Part shown: positions 8,183-15,810 of the stretch, one piece after another
Layout of the letters: the number at the start of each line of letters is the position of its first letter
Position numbering within the stretch: position 1 is the first letter of the stretch
From: Sphingobacterium sp. lm-10
GTDB taxonomy: Bacteria > Bacteroidota > Bacteroidia > Sphingobacteriales > Sphingobacteriaceae
Length of the DNA stretch: 64,000 bases
Assembly: GCF_023554555.1 (NCBI RefSeq)
Contig: NZ_JAMJWC010000003.1
Coordinates: 122,614-186,613 of the forward strand
Direction: 5' to 3'
Position numbers and translations under genes: made by a program
The notes under the pieces: model-generated
The model's input: only the letters and a program-made list of their open reading frames with translations
What the model was told of the DNA's origin: nothing
Database searches by the model: none

Positions 8183-9016
8183 ATGAATTTACAAAATATT
8201 TTCGAGTCAATTTCTCAGGTGGATCCTGAGTTCAACGAACGAATCAGTCCACGTCGTCAGGCTATTCGCAATATGTTCAATCTTGGACAGAAAGTGTCTT
8301 TAGCAGCGTTGCCTTTGGCAGTTACGGCTTTATTTAACAAAGCATATGGACAGTCTGCACCTACCGATGTGAATGGTGTATTGAATTATGCCCTAACATT
8401 GGAGTACCTGGAAGCAGAATACTATACGATCGGAGCGAGCCGTGCGGGCTTAATCCCTTCAGGTGCAGCTAGAGATGCTATCATTACAATCCGTGATCAT
8501 GAAGTAGCTCACGTAGAATTTCTAAAAAGCGTGTTGCAAGGAAACGCGGTTTCTAAACCGACGTTTGACTTCACAGCAGGCGGAGCTTTTGCCAACGTAT
8601 TTAGTGACTATGATACATTTTTGGCTTTGGCACAAGCTTTTGAAGATACAGGAGTACGTGCTTATAAAGGACAAGCCGGTATTTTGAAAGGAAACCGGGT
8701 GGTTTTGACAGCAGCTTTACAGATTCACTCTGTAGAAGCGCGTCACGCGGCACACGTGAGATCAATGCGTAGAGCGCGTGGTGGTGCAGCAGCTAACCAA
8801 AGACCTTGGATTACTGGAGCAAACGATTCTGGAATCGGAGCAGCAGTAGATCCAGTGTATGCAGGTGAAGATAACCTAATACAAGGAGGTGTAGATATTA
8901 CTACATTAACAGGTGTTAGCGGTAGATTTACTCCAGCTATTGCCACACAGTCTTTTGACGAACCATTAACAGCACCAGCTGTATTAGATATTGCAGGTCT
9001 TTTTATTCAAGCGTAA
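8183..9016 (+). CDS. Second ferritin-like domain protein
   Basis: A 277-residue paralogue of the preceding protein, clearly sharing the helices LTLEYLEAEYY, IRDHEVAHVEFL and VEARHAAHVRSMR, so the same Glu/His pairs are kept. The N-terminus is different: residues 22-50 carry SPRRQAIRN followed by a hydrophobic stretch (LAALPLAVTALF) and AYGQ, which looks like a weak Tat or Sec signal with type I cleavage. It has a longer Gly/Ala-rich tail of about 80 residues. The two genes form an operon closed by a strong terminator. The pair could form a mixed oligomer; one member would be lipid-anchored and the other soluble in the periplasm. That is inference. Confidence 0.87.
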   Translation: MNLQNIFESISQVDPEFNERISPRRQAIRNMFNLGQKVSLAALPLAVTALFNKAYGQSAPTDVNGVLNYALTLEYLEAEYYTIGASRAGLIPSGAARDAIITIRDHEVAHVEFLKSVLQGNAVSKPTFDFTAGGAFANVFSDYDTFLALAQAFEDTGVRAYKGQAGILKGNRVVLTAALQIHSVEARHAAHVRSMRRARGGAAANQRPWITGANDSGIGAAVDPVYAGEDNLIQGGVDITTLTGVSGRFTPAIATQSFDEPLTAPAVLDIAGLFIQA

Positions 9017-9067
9017 GCTGATAAAGGCATTGCATGATTAGATTTGTAGGGAGGGGGATGTGAGAGT

Positions 9068-9099
9068 AAGGTCTGTTTCGATGAAACAGACCTTTTTTT
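9068..9099 (+). terminator. Rho-independent terminator of the ferritin-like pair
   Basis: An 11-bp stem AAGGTCTGTTT/AAACAGACCTT with a 4-base loop, followed by seven T. It lies 50 bases after the second gene. The remaining 170 bases to the anti-sigma gene hold only AT-rich sequence with no feature I can name. Confidence 0.9.
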
Positions 9100-9269
9100 G
9101 TCTACCTCTACACAGGACTTGTGCGCTGCAGTATTTTCCTATTGATAAGCACTATACTATATTATATTAATAAATGTATGGATGCTTGATATTGCTCAAT
9201 AGATGTAAACTCCTATTCATTTAGAATGAAGCTTCAGTTATTAGTCCGAAAATAGTAGAAAAGAGTGAA

Positions 9270-10085
9270 CTAGATTTGTCCGATCACTTGTAATTCAGAA
9301 AGAGTAGGGGAAGGGCTGCCACCTTTATTTTCCAAGGTAATGGCAAAAGCATGCGCTTCGGAGATCGATTTCATAGCATGCATTACTTCCTCTTTCATCA
9401 ATGGAACTGTACCAGCGTCCACTGGTTGTCCGTCAATTAAGGCCCATAGTTGATATTGCTTGCCTTCTGGAGCATTGGGTAGTTTATCTGCCATGAGATA
9501 AACTTTGCTGTCTTCCTTATTCCAAAATACGACCGCACTTAACTCAGGATGGTTTTCCACACCAGCTAATGATACCATGCTGACTGCAGGATTTTGCAAC
9601 ATATCCAGACTTTTATAAGCATCTGCTAAAAGCAATTCTGTAGTACTGTTTTTAGTTTCGCTTTGAGCCATCGCAACATTAGTCGCGTTGCGCTGCTGAT
9701 AAAGGTATGCGTTTACACCAATGCTACAAACCAATAAAGCTGTTGCAGCAGTCGCTAGAGGACTAAATTGGATGACACGACGATTCGGCACGGTGTTTGT
9801 AACAGGTGCATCGTATTCAACTTCGACCATTTCCGGTTTCTGATGAATATGGTCCTTCTCATTCTGTTCTAAGGTAGCCCAAATAGAGTCTCGCAAGTCC
9901 GCAGGAGGTGCGATCTCTTGTAGCGTGGCTGTATCTTCGAATAGGATCTCTACTTCTCTGATGGCCGCTTCTACTTCAGGATGTTTGTTGCGTACACAAT
10001 CCAGTATGCTCACTTCCTCTTCGGTAGCGATACCTAGAACGTACGATTCTATAATTCCTGATGATATGTATTCTTTAATATCCAC
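9270..10085 (-). CDS. Membrane anti-sigma factor, RskA family
   Basis: An inner-membrane regulator of 271 residues that should hold the neighbouring ECF sigma factor inactive. The N-terminal 85 residues form the cytoplasmic sigma-binding part (YISSGIIESYVLG opening, acidic helices). One membrane segment lies near residues 110-130 (ATALLVCSIGVNAYLY). The periplasmic C-terminal half has the RskA signature QLWALIDGQPVDAGTVPL and AFAITLENKGGSPSPTL. No zinc-binding HxxxCxxC motif is present, as expected for this type. It starts 5 bp after the sigma gene, so both are cotranscribed and probably cotranslated. What signal releases the sigma factor is not visible. Confidence 0.92.
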   Translation of the reverse strand: MDIKEYISSGIIESYVLGIATEEEVSILDCVRNKHPEVEAAIREVEILFEDTATLQEIAPPADLRDSIWATLEQNEKDHIHQKPEMVEVEYDAPVTNTVPNRRVIQFSPLATAATALLVCSIGVNAYLYQQRNATNVAMAQSETKNSTTELLLADAYKSLDMLQNPAVSMVSLAGVENHPELSAVVFWNKEDSKVYLMADKLPNAPEGKQYQLWALIDGQPVDAGTVPLMKEEVMHAMKSISEAHAFAITLENKGGSPSPTLSELQVIGQI

Positions 10086-10090
10086 TGCCG

Positions 10091-10657
10091 TTATTGATAT
10101 TCATTCAACACTTGTTTCAGCTGTAACAATGCCGCCCGCACCCTCGTTTTAACAGTTCCAATAGGTAGATCTAATTCTTCAGCGATTTCTTTTTGAGTAT
10201 ATCCCTGATAGTAAGCCAAGTCAATCAGCTTTCTCCATTCTGGTTTCAAAGCGTTTAACACTTCTTTGAGTCCAATTAAATCTGTTTTTTCTTGAGGTTC
10301 TGTCACAGCATAATTAGAACTCTCAGACCTATTTACGATATCGGGAAGCGATTGGTTTTTTTGTTCGTTCTTTACTCCCTTAGATTTTATATAATCTATT
10401 GCGGCGTTGCGCGCAATATTCAGCATCCAAGTGTATACGCGTCCCTTTTGTTGATCGAATTGTTCGATATGATTCCATATCTTAACAAATACATTTTGAA
10501 TCACCTCATCAGCATAATTCTTATGTAAGACGATGCGAATCACTACTCCATATAGTGCACCAGAGTAACTATCATAAAGATAATTAAATGCTCTGCGATC
10601 CCTTTTTTGGAGCAAACTGATTAGCGTTTCTTCTGAAAGATGTCGTATTGGGCTCAA
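10091..10657 (-). CDS. ECF RNA polymerase sigma factor, SigK-like
   Basis: An extracytoplasmic-function sigma factor of 188 residues. Region 2 spans roughly residues 20-90 (DSYSGALYGVVIRIV, then DEVIQNVFVKIWN and GRVYTWMLNIARNAAIDYIKSK), and region 4 covers residues 130-185 with the helix-turn-helix YTQKEIAEELDLPIGTVKTRV. The start is TTG at 10657; the codon before it in frame is a stop, and no ATG lies nearby. A near-perfect housekeeping promoter sits just upstream, so the leader is only about 11 nt. The partner anti-sigma factor follows after 5 bp. Probable targets include the neighbouring exported ferritin-like, MsrB and fasciclin genes, judged only from position. Confidence 0.93.
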   Translation of the reverse strand: MSPIRHLSEETLISLLQKRDRRAFNYLYDSYSGALYGVVIRIVLHKNYADEVIQNVFVKIWNHIEQFDQQKGRVYTWMLNIARNAAIDYIKSKGVKNEQKNQSLPDIVNRSESSNYAVTEPQEKTDLIGLKEVLNALKPEWRKLIDLAYYQGYTQKEIAEELDLPIGTVKTRVRAALLQLKQVLNEYQ

Positions 10658-10674
10658 TCAAATTGTATTTGTAT

Positions 10675-10704
10675 CAAATGTAGGGATTACTTATCAAAAA
10701 TCAA
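10675..10704 (-). promoter_or_regulatory. Housekeeping promoter of the sigma/anti-sigma operon
   Basis: On the minus strand TTG (10702-10704), exactly 19 bases, then TACATTTG (10675-10682). This matches the Bacteroidota consensus. Transcription would begin near 10668, leaving an extremely short leader before the TTG start codon. The operon is therefore transcribed by the main sigma factor, at least in part. Confidence 0.65.
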
Positions 10705-10796
10705 GACTCTTATAAATTTTCTTTCCATAGTACCATTATCCCTAAAACCATAAGCAATCTCCCGACGTATATAATAAAGTATTTAAAACTAAAACA

Positions 10797-11327
10797 ATGA
10801 GAGCAATCAATACACATCCAATTTCTACGCTACTGTTCATGCTTGCCGTATTTTTTACGACAGGTGTCGCAGAAGCGCAAACGGACAACCCTTATTATAG
10901 CCGTACCGATATCAAAAAACTAAAAGTATCGAATGCCGAATGGAAGAAAATACTTCCGGCAGATCTTTACGCCGTTGCTCGCGAGGGTGCCACAGAACAG
11001 GCATTTACAGGCAAGTATACTGATTTGGATGATCCCGGCACGTATTACTGTGCCGTGTGTGGCAATCAGCTTTTCCGAGCGGACGCTAAATTTGCTTCCA
11101 CTTGTGGCTGGCCCTCTTTTTATGAGCCGGTACGCAAAAAATCCGTTATCTACCTGAAAGATCTTTCCTATGGTATGGAACGTACAGAAGTACAATGTGG
11201 CCGGTGTGAATCTCACCTGGGTCATATTTTCGACGACGGACCTGAGCCGACTGGAAAGCGTTATTGTATGAATTCTATTAGTTTAGATTTTGAGCCTGAT
11301 CATAAGGTTATTAACGATAAAAAATAA
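10797..11327 (+). CDS. msrB: Secreted peptide-methionine (R)-S-oxide reductase
   Basis: Repairs oxidised methionine by reducing the R-sulfoxide in proteins. The 176-residue protein has a Sec signal peptide (residues 1-28, ending VAEAQ), so it acts in the periplasm. Zinc is held by CAVC (Cys85, Cys88) and CGRC (Cys134, Cys137). The catalytic Cys157 lies in KRYCMNSISLDF, and CGWPSF and HLGHIFDDGP complete the family signature. The resolving position near residue 103 is Cys (STCGWP), so recycling by an exported thioredoxin-like protein is possible. The divergent position next to the sigma operon and the fasciclin gene downstream suggest a shared envelope-stress role. Confidence 0.95.
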   Translation: MRAINTHPISTLLFMLAVFFTTGVAEAQTDNPYYSRTDIKKLKVSNAEWKKILPADLYAVAREGATEQAFTGKYTDLDDPGTYYCAVCGNQLFRADAKFASTCGWPSFYEPVRKKSVIYLKDLSYGMERTEVQCGRCESHLGHIFDDGPEPTGKRYCMNSISLDFEPDHKVINDKK

Positions 11328-11414
11328 AAAAAAAGCTTGTTTTTACATCCAAAGTCAGCAAGCTATCGTAAATGAGAGAAACAACAATACAATTTATTCT
11401 ATAAAAATATTATC

Positions 11415-11978
11415 ATGAAAAAAGCAACATTATGGAGTGCAGCAGTTTTAGCACTGGCACTTTCCTCACAAGCAGTAGATGTGCAAGCACAAATGAAAGA
11501 AAAAACGGTTACCGTAGGAGGAGCTCCAATGTATCCGTCGAAAAATATTGTAGAAAATGCGGTTAATTCTAAAGACCACACCACATTGGTGGCTGCGGTA
11601 AAAGCAGCGGGATTAGTAGAAACATTATCCGGTAAAGGGCCTTTCACTGTTTTCGCACCAACAAATGCTGCATTCGATATGCTTCCAGCTGGTACGGTAG
11701 AAACCTTAGTTAAGCCAGAAAACAAAGCAATGTTGACAAATATCTTGACTTACCATGTGGTACCGGGTAAATTGGATGCAAAAGCAATCTGGAAAAAGTT
11801 GGACAAAGATGGTAAAGCACAATTGACTACGGTTCAAGGAGAGAAACTAACCATCTGGAAAAAAGATAAGGATTTATACATCAAAGATAGCAAAGGTGGA
11901 GATGCTAAAATCACTATTGCAGACGTAAACCAATCTAATGGCGTGATCCATGTAATTGATCACGTATTGATGCCCTAA
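11415..11978 (+). CDS. Secreted fasciclin (FAS1) domain protein
   Basis: An exported protein of 187 residues with a signal peptide (residues 1-25, ending VDVQAQ) and one FAS1 domain over residues 45-187. The H1 motif is seen in FTVFAPTNAAFDMLP and the H2 region in LTYHVVPGKL, with NGVIHVIDHVLMP as the closing strand. FAS1 domains mediate adhesion or protein interaction. In Bacteroidota such proteins often sit close to ECF sigma/anti-sigma genes, as here. A short gap of 87 bp from msrB with no terminator seen suggests possible cotranscription. Confidence 0.93.
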   Translation: MKKATLWSAAVLALALSSQAVDVQAQMKEKTVTVGGAPMYPSKNIVENAVNSKDHTTLVAAVKAAGLVETLSGKGPFTVFAPTNAAFDMLPAGTVETLVKPENKAMLTNILTYHVVPGKLDAKAIWKKLDKDGKAQLTTVQGEKLTIWKKDKDLYIKDSKGGDAKITIADVNQSNGVIHVIDHVLMP

Positions 11979-12022
11979 CGATTAATATAATTGGTCGATT
12001 GTGTTTGAATATTAAATGTGTG

Positions 12023-12056
12023 AAGCCTCCATCGTTTTCGATGGAGGCTTTATTAT
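12023..12056. terminator. Terminator between the fasciclin and phosphatase genes
   Basis: A 12-bp perfect stem AAGCCTCCATCG/CGATGGAGGCTT with a TTTT loop, followed by T-rich sequence. It lies between convergent genes and its right edge touches the phosphatase stop codon, so it can end both transcripts. Confidence 0.85.
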
Positions 12057-13703
12057 TTAATGGCTTAGTACTTCTGTAATCGGCTTGCCAATACTACCGT
12101 TTGGCTCCATAATATGTAGCAGCGAAGATATAGTTGGCGCGATGTCAATAATTTCTACCGGCCTATTACTTTTCCCTTGTGGAATTCCCCAGCCCATAAA
12201 AATCAACGGAATATGAGAATCATAAGGTGACCAGACGCCGTGTGTAGTACCTGGAGAGCGTGGTGTGCCAGCATACCATTGCGGGTCTACGATAATTTGT
12301 ATAGATCCGCTTCGTTTGCGATTATAACCATTAATGATCTTCTCGCGCAGTGGAGCTGGAAGCAACATGTTTTGATGACCTTCCAAATCAACAACGTAGG
12401 CAATTCCTTCTTCCTTATTCAGGGTTTTGATCACCCTATTTCGGATAGCAGTATCATCAAGGCTCAGAGAATCTATTAAGCTATTATTAAGATGTACTTG
12501 ATAATTCGTTAAGCTAATCACAAGCCCGTCTTGACCAAATTGCTCCTTTAGTACTTCGTTTAAGTTGCGTTGAATTTGCCGGCTAAATAAATACCCTCCG
12601 CTTCCTTTTTGATCGGTATAATACAATGGATTGTACGAAACTGCGTGGTCTGCTGTCAGAAAAAAAGTGTAATTTCCCTCACCGACGGTGTCGTCCAGGT
12701 ATTTCAAAAATTCAGCAATGTCCTGGTCCAGTCTCAGGTAAGTGTCTTCAATCTCCACAGAAGACAGTGAATATCGGTGGCCGATATAATCAGTGGCGGA
12801 TAGACTGACGCACAAGAAATCTGTCTGTGCATCTGGATTATTGCCCAGTTGTTCATTTTTGATAGCGTCCTTCGCGAAATCTAATGTGAAAGTATTGCCT
12901 TGCGGCATCGTTTTTATCAACTCCAAACCTGCGTCCTTAACGAGTTCAGAAGTCTTTCTCGGAAATACAGGCTTATCTTCACCAGGCCACGTACCTTCAT
13001 AAATATTGTCATCGGCAATACTATTGACATAGCTGTTGATTGGATAGAGTGTATTCCAATCTTGGTTGATGTATTTGGTGGCTAAATCCTGACTGTTGAA
13101 ATTATTGACCCATTTGGGTAGCGCATCCATGTAAAATGTACTGGAAATCCAGTTGCCTGATTTGCTATCAAACCAGTAAGCTGCATTCGCCAGATGACCG
13201 GCAGGTAATATCCCCCCGCGATCTTTAATGGAAATTCCCACCACCTTCGATCTAAAATTGGTAGCTAAGCGCAACTCATCAGTTACGGTAGAAGCCAATA
13301 GGTTCCTCGGTGATTGCTGTCCTTCTTTGCCATCTGCTCCCAAGCCTTTGACCAGATCATCTTCGGTACAATACATCGATTGTCCAGTAGCTTGCTCAAT
13401 CCAGTCATTTCCCGCGATCCCATGAATCGAGGGAACCGAGCCCGTATATACGGAGCTATGTCCTATTGCAGTAAAAGTAGGTACATAATTGATCAGGGTA
13501 TTTTCACAGGAGAATCCTTGTTTTAACAATCGTTTAAACCCATCATCTCCATATCGGTCAGCAAAACGATAAAGGTAATCCCATCGCATCTGATCGACCA
13601 TTAAACCGACCACTAGTTTTGGTCGTTCCACCTGTGCGTAAGAATTAGAAGTGATACAGCATGCCAGTGCATACCAGAAAATAAGAAATGAAATCTTTTT
13701 CAT
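12057..13703 (-). CDS. pafA: PafA-type periplasmic alkaline phosphatase
   Basis: A calcium/zinc-type phosphomonoesterase of the alkaline phosphatase superfamily, 548 residues. The start at 13703 (MKKISFLIF) gives a clean signal peptide ending NSYAQ; the longer frame to 13811 adds 36 residues before it and is rejected. Metal ligands include Asp37 (MVDQMRWDYL), TADHAVSYNPLY and GTTHGVWSPYD. The nucleophile is Thr78 in NYVPTFTAIGHSS, as in PafA of Elizabethkingia. GNDWIEQ follows. PafA enzymes in Bacteroidota release phosphate from many organic monoesters and are expressed without phosphate limitation; no Pho box was recognised here. Length and motifs agree with the family throughout. Confidence 0.92.
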   Translation of the reverse strand: MKKISFLIFWYALACCITSNSYAQVERPKLVVGLMVDQMRWDYLYRFADRYGDDGFKRLLKQGFSCENTLINYVPTFTAIGHSSVYTGSVPSIHGIAGNDWIEQATGQSMYCTEDDLVKGLGADGKEGQQSPRNLLASTVTDELRLATNFRSKVVGISIKDRGGILPAGHLANAAYWFDSKSGNWISSTFYMDALPKWVNNFNSQDLATKYINQDWNTLYPINSYVNSIADDNIYEGTWPGEDKPVFPRKTSELVKDAGLELIKTMPQGNTFTLDFAKDAIKNEQLGNNPDAQTDFLCVSLSATDYIGHRYSLSSVEIEDTYLRLDQDIAEFLKYLDDTVGEGNYTFFLTADHAVSYNPLYYTDQKGSGGYLFSRQIQRNLNEVLKEQFGQDGLVISLTNYQVHLNNSLIDSLSLDDTAIRNRVIKTLNKEEGIAYVVDLEGHQNMLLPAPLREKIINGYNRKRSGSIQIIVDPQWYAGTPRSPGTTHGVWSPYDSHIPLIFMGWGIPQGKSNRPVEIIDIAPTISSLLHIMEPNGSIGKPITEVLSH

Positions 13704-13874
13704 AATTGTAAATACCAGGATCAATGAGCCAGCAAATTTAACAAATCTTTTGGGATCGATTTGAAAGGCTTTGTCACGATATAGTTGGCATTTGGCATTC
13801 GAACGCCACAAAAATTCATTTGTTTTTCATCACGAAAAAAGGTCGTGATACTGGCATAGATATAGTAGATCAAT

Positions 13875-14087
13875 TTACATACGCGGTGATTCCGGCTTAT
13901 TGTAATCCACAGAATCTCCCGTAATGGAATCCAATTGTACGCTGTCCTGGAGATCGGGCGTTTGATCAAAGGAGCGATTTTGTTCCTCAATTTGGTCTGT
14001 ACCCTTTTTATTTTCTTGCGTGTTGTCGCACGACGTAACGATCAGGGTGCTGAATAGTAGCGTTGCACCTAATAAATTTGTTCTCAT
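13875..14087 (-). CDS. Small lipoprotein, 70 aa
   Basis: A short exported protein with a clear lipoprotein signal (residues 1-20, LLFSTLIVTSC) and a hydrophilic, mostly acidic and Gln/Asp-rich mature part of 50 residues without recognisable domain. It lies 171 bp upstream of the phosphatase on the same strand. About 150 bp upstream of it are a strong promoter, an operator-like palindrome and an intrinsic terminator, so its expression may depend on read-through of that terminator. Function is unknown. Confidence 0.7.
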   Translation of the reverse strand: MRTNLLGATLLFSTLIVTSCDNTQENKKGTDQIEEQNRSFDQTPDLQDSVQLDSITGDSVDYNKPESPRM

Positions 14088-14164
14088 GATGTTGTCTATC
14101 TATTTGTGAGTGATATAAATACTGTTGAAAGAACAAGAAGTGAGTAAAAATGTTATTTCCGGGG

Positions 14165-14204
14165 CATAAAAAAAGGTTTTCAAACGGGGAGAATGAAAAC
14201 CTTT
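14165..14204 (-). terminator. Intrinsic terminator ahead of the small lipoprotein gene
   Basis: An 11-bp stem AAAGGTTTTCA/TGAAAACCTTT (14172-14182 with 14194-14204). On the minus strand it is followed by a run of T. It lies only about 30-60 bases after a promoter pointing the same way, and no gene ends here. It must therefore end either a very short RNA or act as an attenuator for the lipoprotein gene. Confidence 0.7.
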
Positions 14205-14231
14205 ACTAACCAATTATAAACCTAAATTATG
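14165..14231 (-). ncRNA. Candidate short RNA or attenuated leader
   Basis: From the predicted transcription start near 14231 to the T run near 14165 is about 65 nt. It carries the terminator hairpin and has no useful reading frame. Either a small regulatory RNA or the leader of the lipoprotein mRNA would fit. I do not recognise a known RNA family. Confidence 0.35.
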
Positions 14232-14237
14232 ATGACA

Positions 14238-14268
14238 CAAAGATAGTGTAAAAAGTACACTATTCAAA
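14238..14268 (-). promoter_or_regulatory. Consensus promoter with palindromic operator in its spacer
   Basis: On the minus strand TTTG (14265-14268), a spacer of exactly 19 bases, then TATCTTTG (14238-14245): a perfect Bacteroidota housekeeping promoter. The spacer contains a perfect 8-bp inverted repeat ATAGTGTA-N5-TACACTAT (14243-14263) that overlaps the TAnnTTTG box. A repressor bound there would block transcription. The regulator is unknown. Confidence 0.6.
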
Positions 14269-14386
14269 TCTTTTTGAAAAAATTTAGTTTTTAGACAAAA
14301 TTTTGACAATTAATCTTGAACGTTAATTACCAAGCAGGCGTTTGAAAACCGGGTTATGAGAAGGTAAGCATTAGAAAAGAAAGGTT

Positions 14387-14421
14387 TTAAAAGACAAAAG
14401 TCATCCGGGGGGTGGATGACT
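14387..14421 (-). terminator. Second minus-strand intrinsic terminator
   Basis: AGTCATCC/GGATGACT stem (14399-14406 with 14414-14421) with a C/G-rich loop; on the minus strand it is followed by TTTGTCTTTT. No gene ends upstream of it on that strand, so it may end a second non-coding RNA arising in 14422-14700, for which I saw no clear promoter. Confidence 0.45.
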
Positions 14422-14534
14422 GATGCTTATTATATGCTGTGTAAAAAAATGTGCTAATGTATTGTATCGGATAGTTACAAAGTCGATGCCAATCGCAGCA
14501 TTTACCCATGCTATTACGTAGTATTAACTGCTAA

Positions 14535-14574
14535 ATACCGTAATAAACGCAGGTTTATCGTGTAAATACGGTAT
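14535..14574. repeat. Nested inverted repeat
   Basis: An outer 8-bp stem ATACCGTA/TACGGTAT encloses an inner ATAAAC-GCAG-GTTTAT hairpin. It could be a structured RNA on either strand or a regulator site 150 bp upstream of the histidine kinase gene. Confidence 0.4.
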
Positions 14575-14718
14575 ATTTTTGATTACGCTTCAGTCTGTTA
14601 ATCATCGTTTTCAGTTTAATATATGGGAGCTTTGGTCATATTAGGCTGTACGCAAGGGTTAAAATTTGCAAATTTGTATTGTGGGTAATCGGTAACCTGA
14701 AAATAAATAATTTGATGA

Positions 14719-15810
14719 ATGAATAATACCAGAGATAGCTTCCTGAATAACACGGCCAAGCGGATAATCTACGTAGTGTCTGCTTTTCTCCTGCTGTACC
14801 TAGTGGTATACTTGATGGATCCATTCTCTGTCTATTGGGATACATTCTTCACGCGTCCTGGTGATCAGGTGCTTTTAGATCTGATGACATCCTTATTATT
14901 TTGCTTTCTAATATCCGAGTCGAGCATTAATATTGGTAAATGGCTGAATACAAAGATCTCCTGGACGCAGTATCCGGGGAAGAGGCTTGCTGCCGAAACA
15001 ATCTTGAACCTTACGGTCGTCATGCTGATTAATCAATTATTCAGTCTGATTTGTCCTTATATATTTGCAGATCAGCCTATTGCAGACAATAATCCGTTAG
15101 CCATGGAAGCGGAAACGCGGGAAATGCTGCGTTGGGTGTTAGTGAGTATTGTGATCTCCTTGATGATCATGGGAATCAATATTGGGAATTATCTTGTTGT
15201 AAACTGGAAGAACGAGGCTATCCGCTCAGCAGAACTTAGCCAAGTAGCCATGGAGGCAGAATTGCAATCCTTGAAGCTCCAAATAGATCCTCATTTTGTA
15301 TTTAATAATCTCAGCGTACTTTCAGAGCTTATTTTGGAAAACCAGCAGGTAGGATACGAATATGCCGAGAATTTTAGCCGAATTTATCGGTACCTTTTGG
15401 TCAATGCTAAAAAAGATGTGCTTACACTTGATGAAGAGTTAAAGTTTCTAACACCTTATCGCTATCTCATACAGCAGCGTTTTGGCGATGGTGTACAGTT
15501 TGATATACAGGTAGATCCTCAATACCGTTCTTATCACTTGCCGCCGCTTACTTTACAGCTTTTAGTAGAAAATGCTTTAAAACATAACAAAACGAGCAAA
15601 CGAGACCCGTTGCAGATAAGAATACATACCACAGATGCTGGAGAATTACTAGTAGAAAATACGCTTCTTCCGCTAGGAAAAGAGATTCCATCATCTGGAA
15701 TTGGTATTAAGAATATTAAACGTAGATACAAATTACTATCTACAGCAGAGCCTAATATTCAGCAGGATGAAGATACTTTCGCCGTTACACTTCCACTGTT
15801 TAAATTATGA
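14719..15810 (+). CDS. LytS/YehU-type membrane sensor histidine kinase
   Basis: A membrane kinase of 363 residues that should phosphorylate the LytTR regulator encoded next to it. Four hydrophobic segments fall within residues 12-165 (for example IIYVVSAFLLLYLVVYL and LVSIVISLMIMGINIG). The His_kinase domain starts with the signature LQSLKLQIDPHFVFNNL, His192 being the phosphorylation site. The N box is LVENALKHN and the G box SGIGIKNIKRRYKLL. Stop and start overlap by four bases with the regulator. An RND efflux operon follows on the same strand, so regulation of efflux by this pair is likely but inferred. The inducing signal is unknown. Confidence 0.93.
   Translation: MNNTRDSFLNNTAKRIIYVVSAFLLLYLVVYLMDPFSVYWDTFFTRPGDQVLLDLMTSLLFCFLISESSINIGKWLNTKISWTQYPGKRLAAETILNLTVVMLINQLFSLICPYIFADQPIADNNPLAMEAETREMLRWVLVSIVISLMIMGINIGNYLVVNWKNEAIRSAELSQVAMEAELQSLKLQIDPHFVFNNLSVLSELILENQQVGYEYAENFSRIYRYLLVNAKKDVLTLDEELKFLTPYRYLIQQRFGDGVQFDIQVDPQYRSYHLPPLTLQLLVENALKHNKTSKRDPLQIRIHTTDAGELLVENTLLPLGKEIPSSGIGIKNIKRRYKLLSTAEPNIQQDEDTFAVTLPLFKL

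Larger units (their letters stand above)
14088..14718. other. 631-bp non-coding stretch with promoter, operator-like repeat and terminators
   Basis: No plausible coding frame. It holds, from left to right, a minus-strand terminator (14165-14204), a minus-strand promoter with embedded palindrome (14238-14268), a second minus-strand terminator (14387-14421) and a large imperfect hairpin (14535-14574). The right end must also hold the promoter of the histidine kinase gene at 14719, which I cannot pinpoint. Confidence 0.6.

Noticed and set aside
10797..11414. CGTA elements upstream of msrB and the fasciclin gene as an ECF sigma promoter motif
   Set aside because: GACGTATA and ATCGTAAA are too short and the upstream elements do not align, so chance cannot be excluded.
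13721..13990. 89-codon minus-strand frame overlapping the small lipoprotein gene
   Set aside because: It overlaps the lipoprotein gene in another frame; the lipoprotein has a signal peptide and lipobox, whereas this frame has neither and an odd Arg/Ile/Trp-rich composition.
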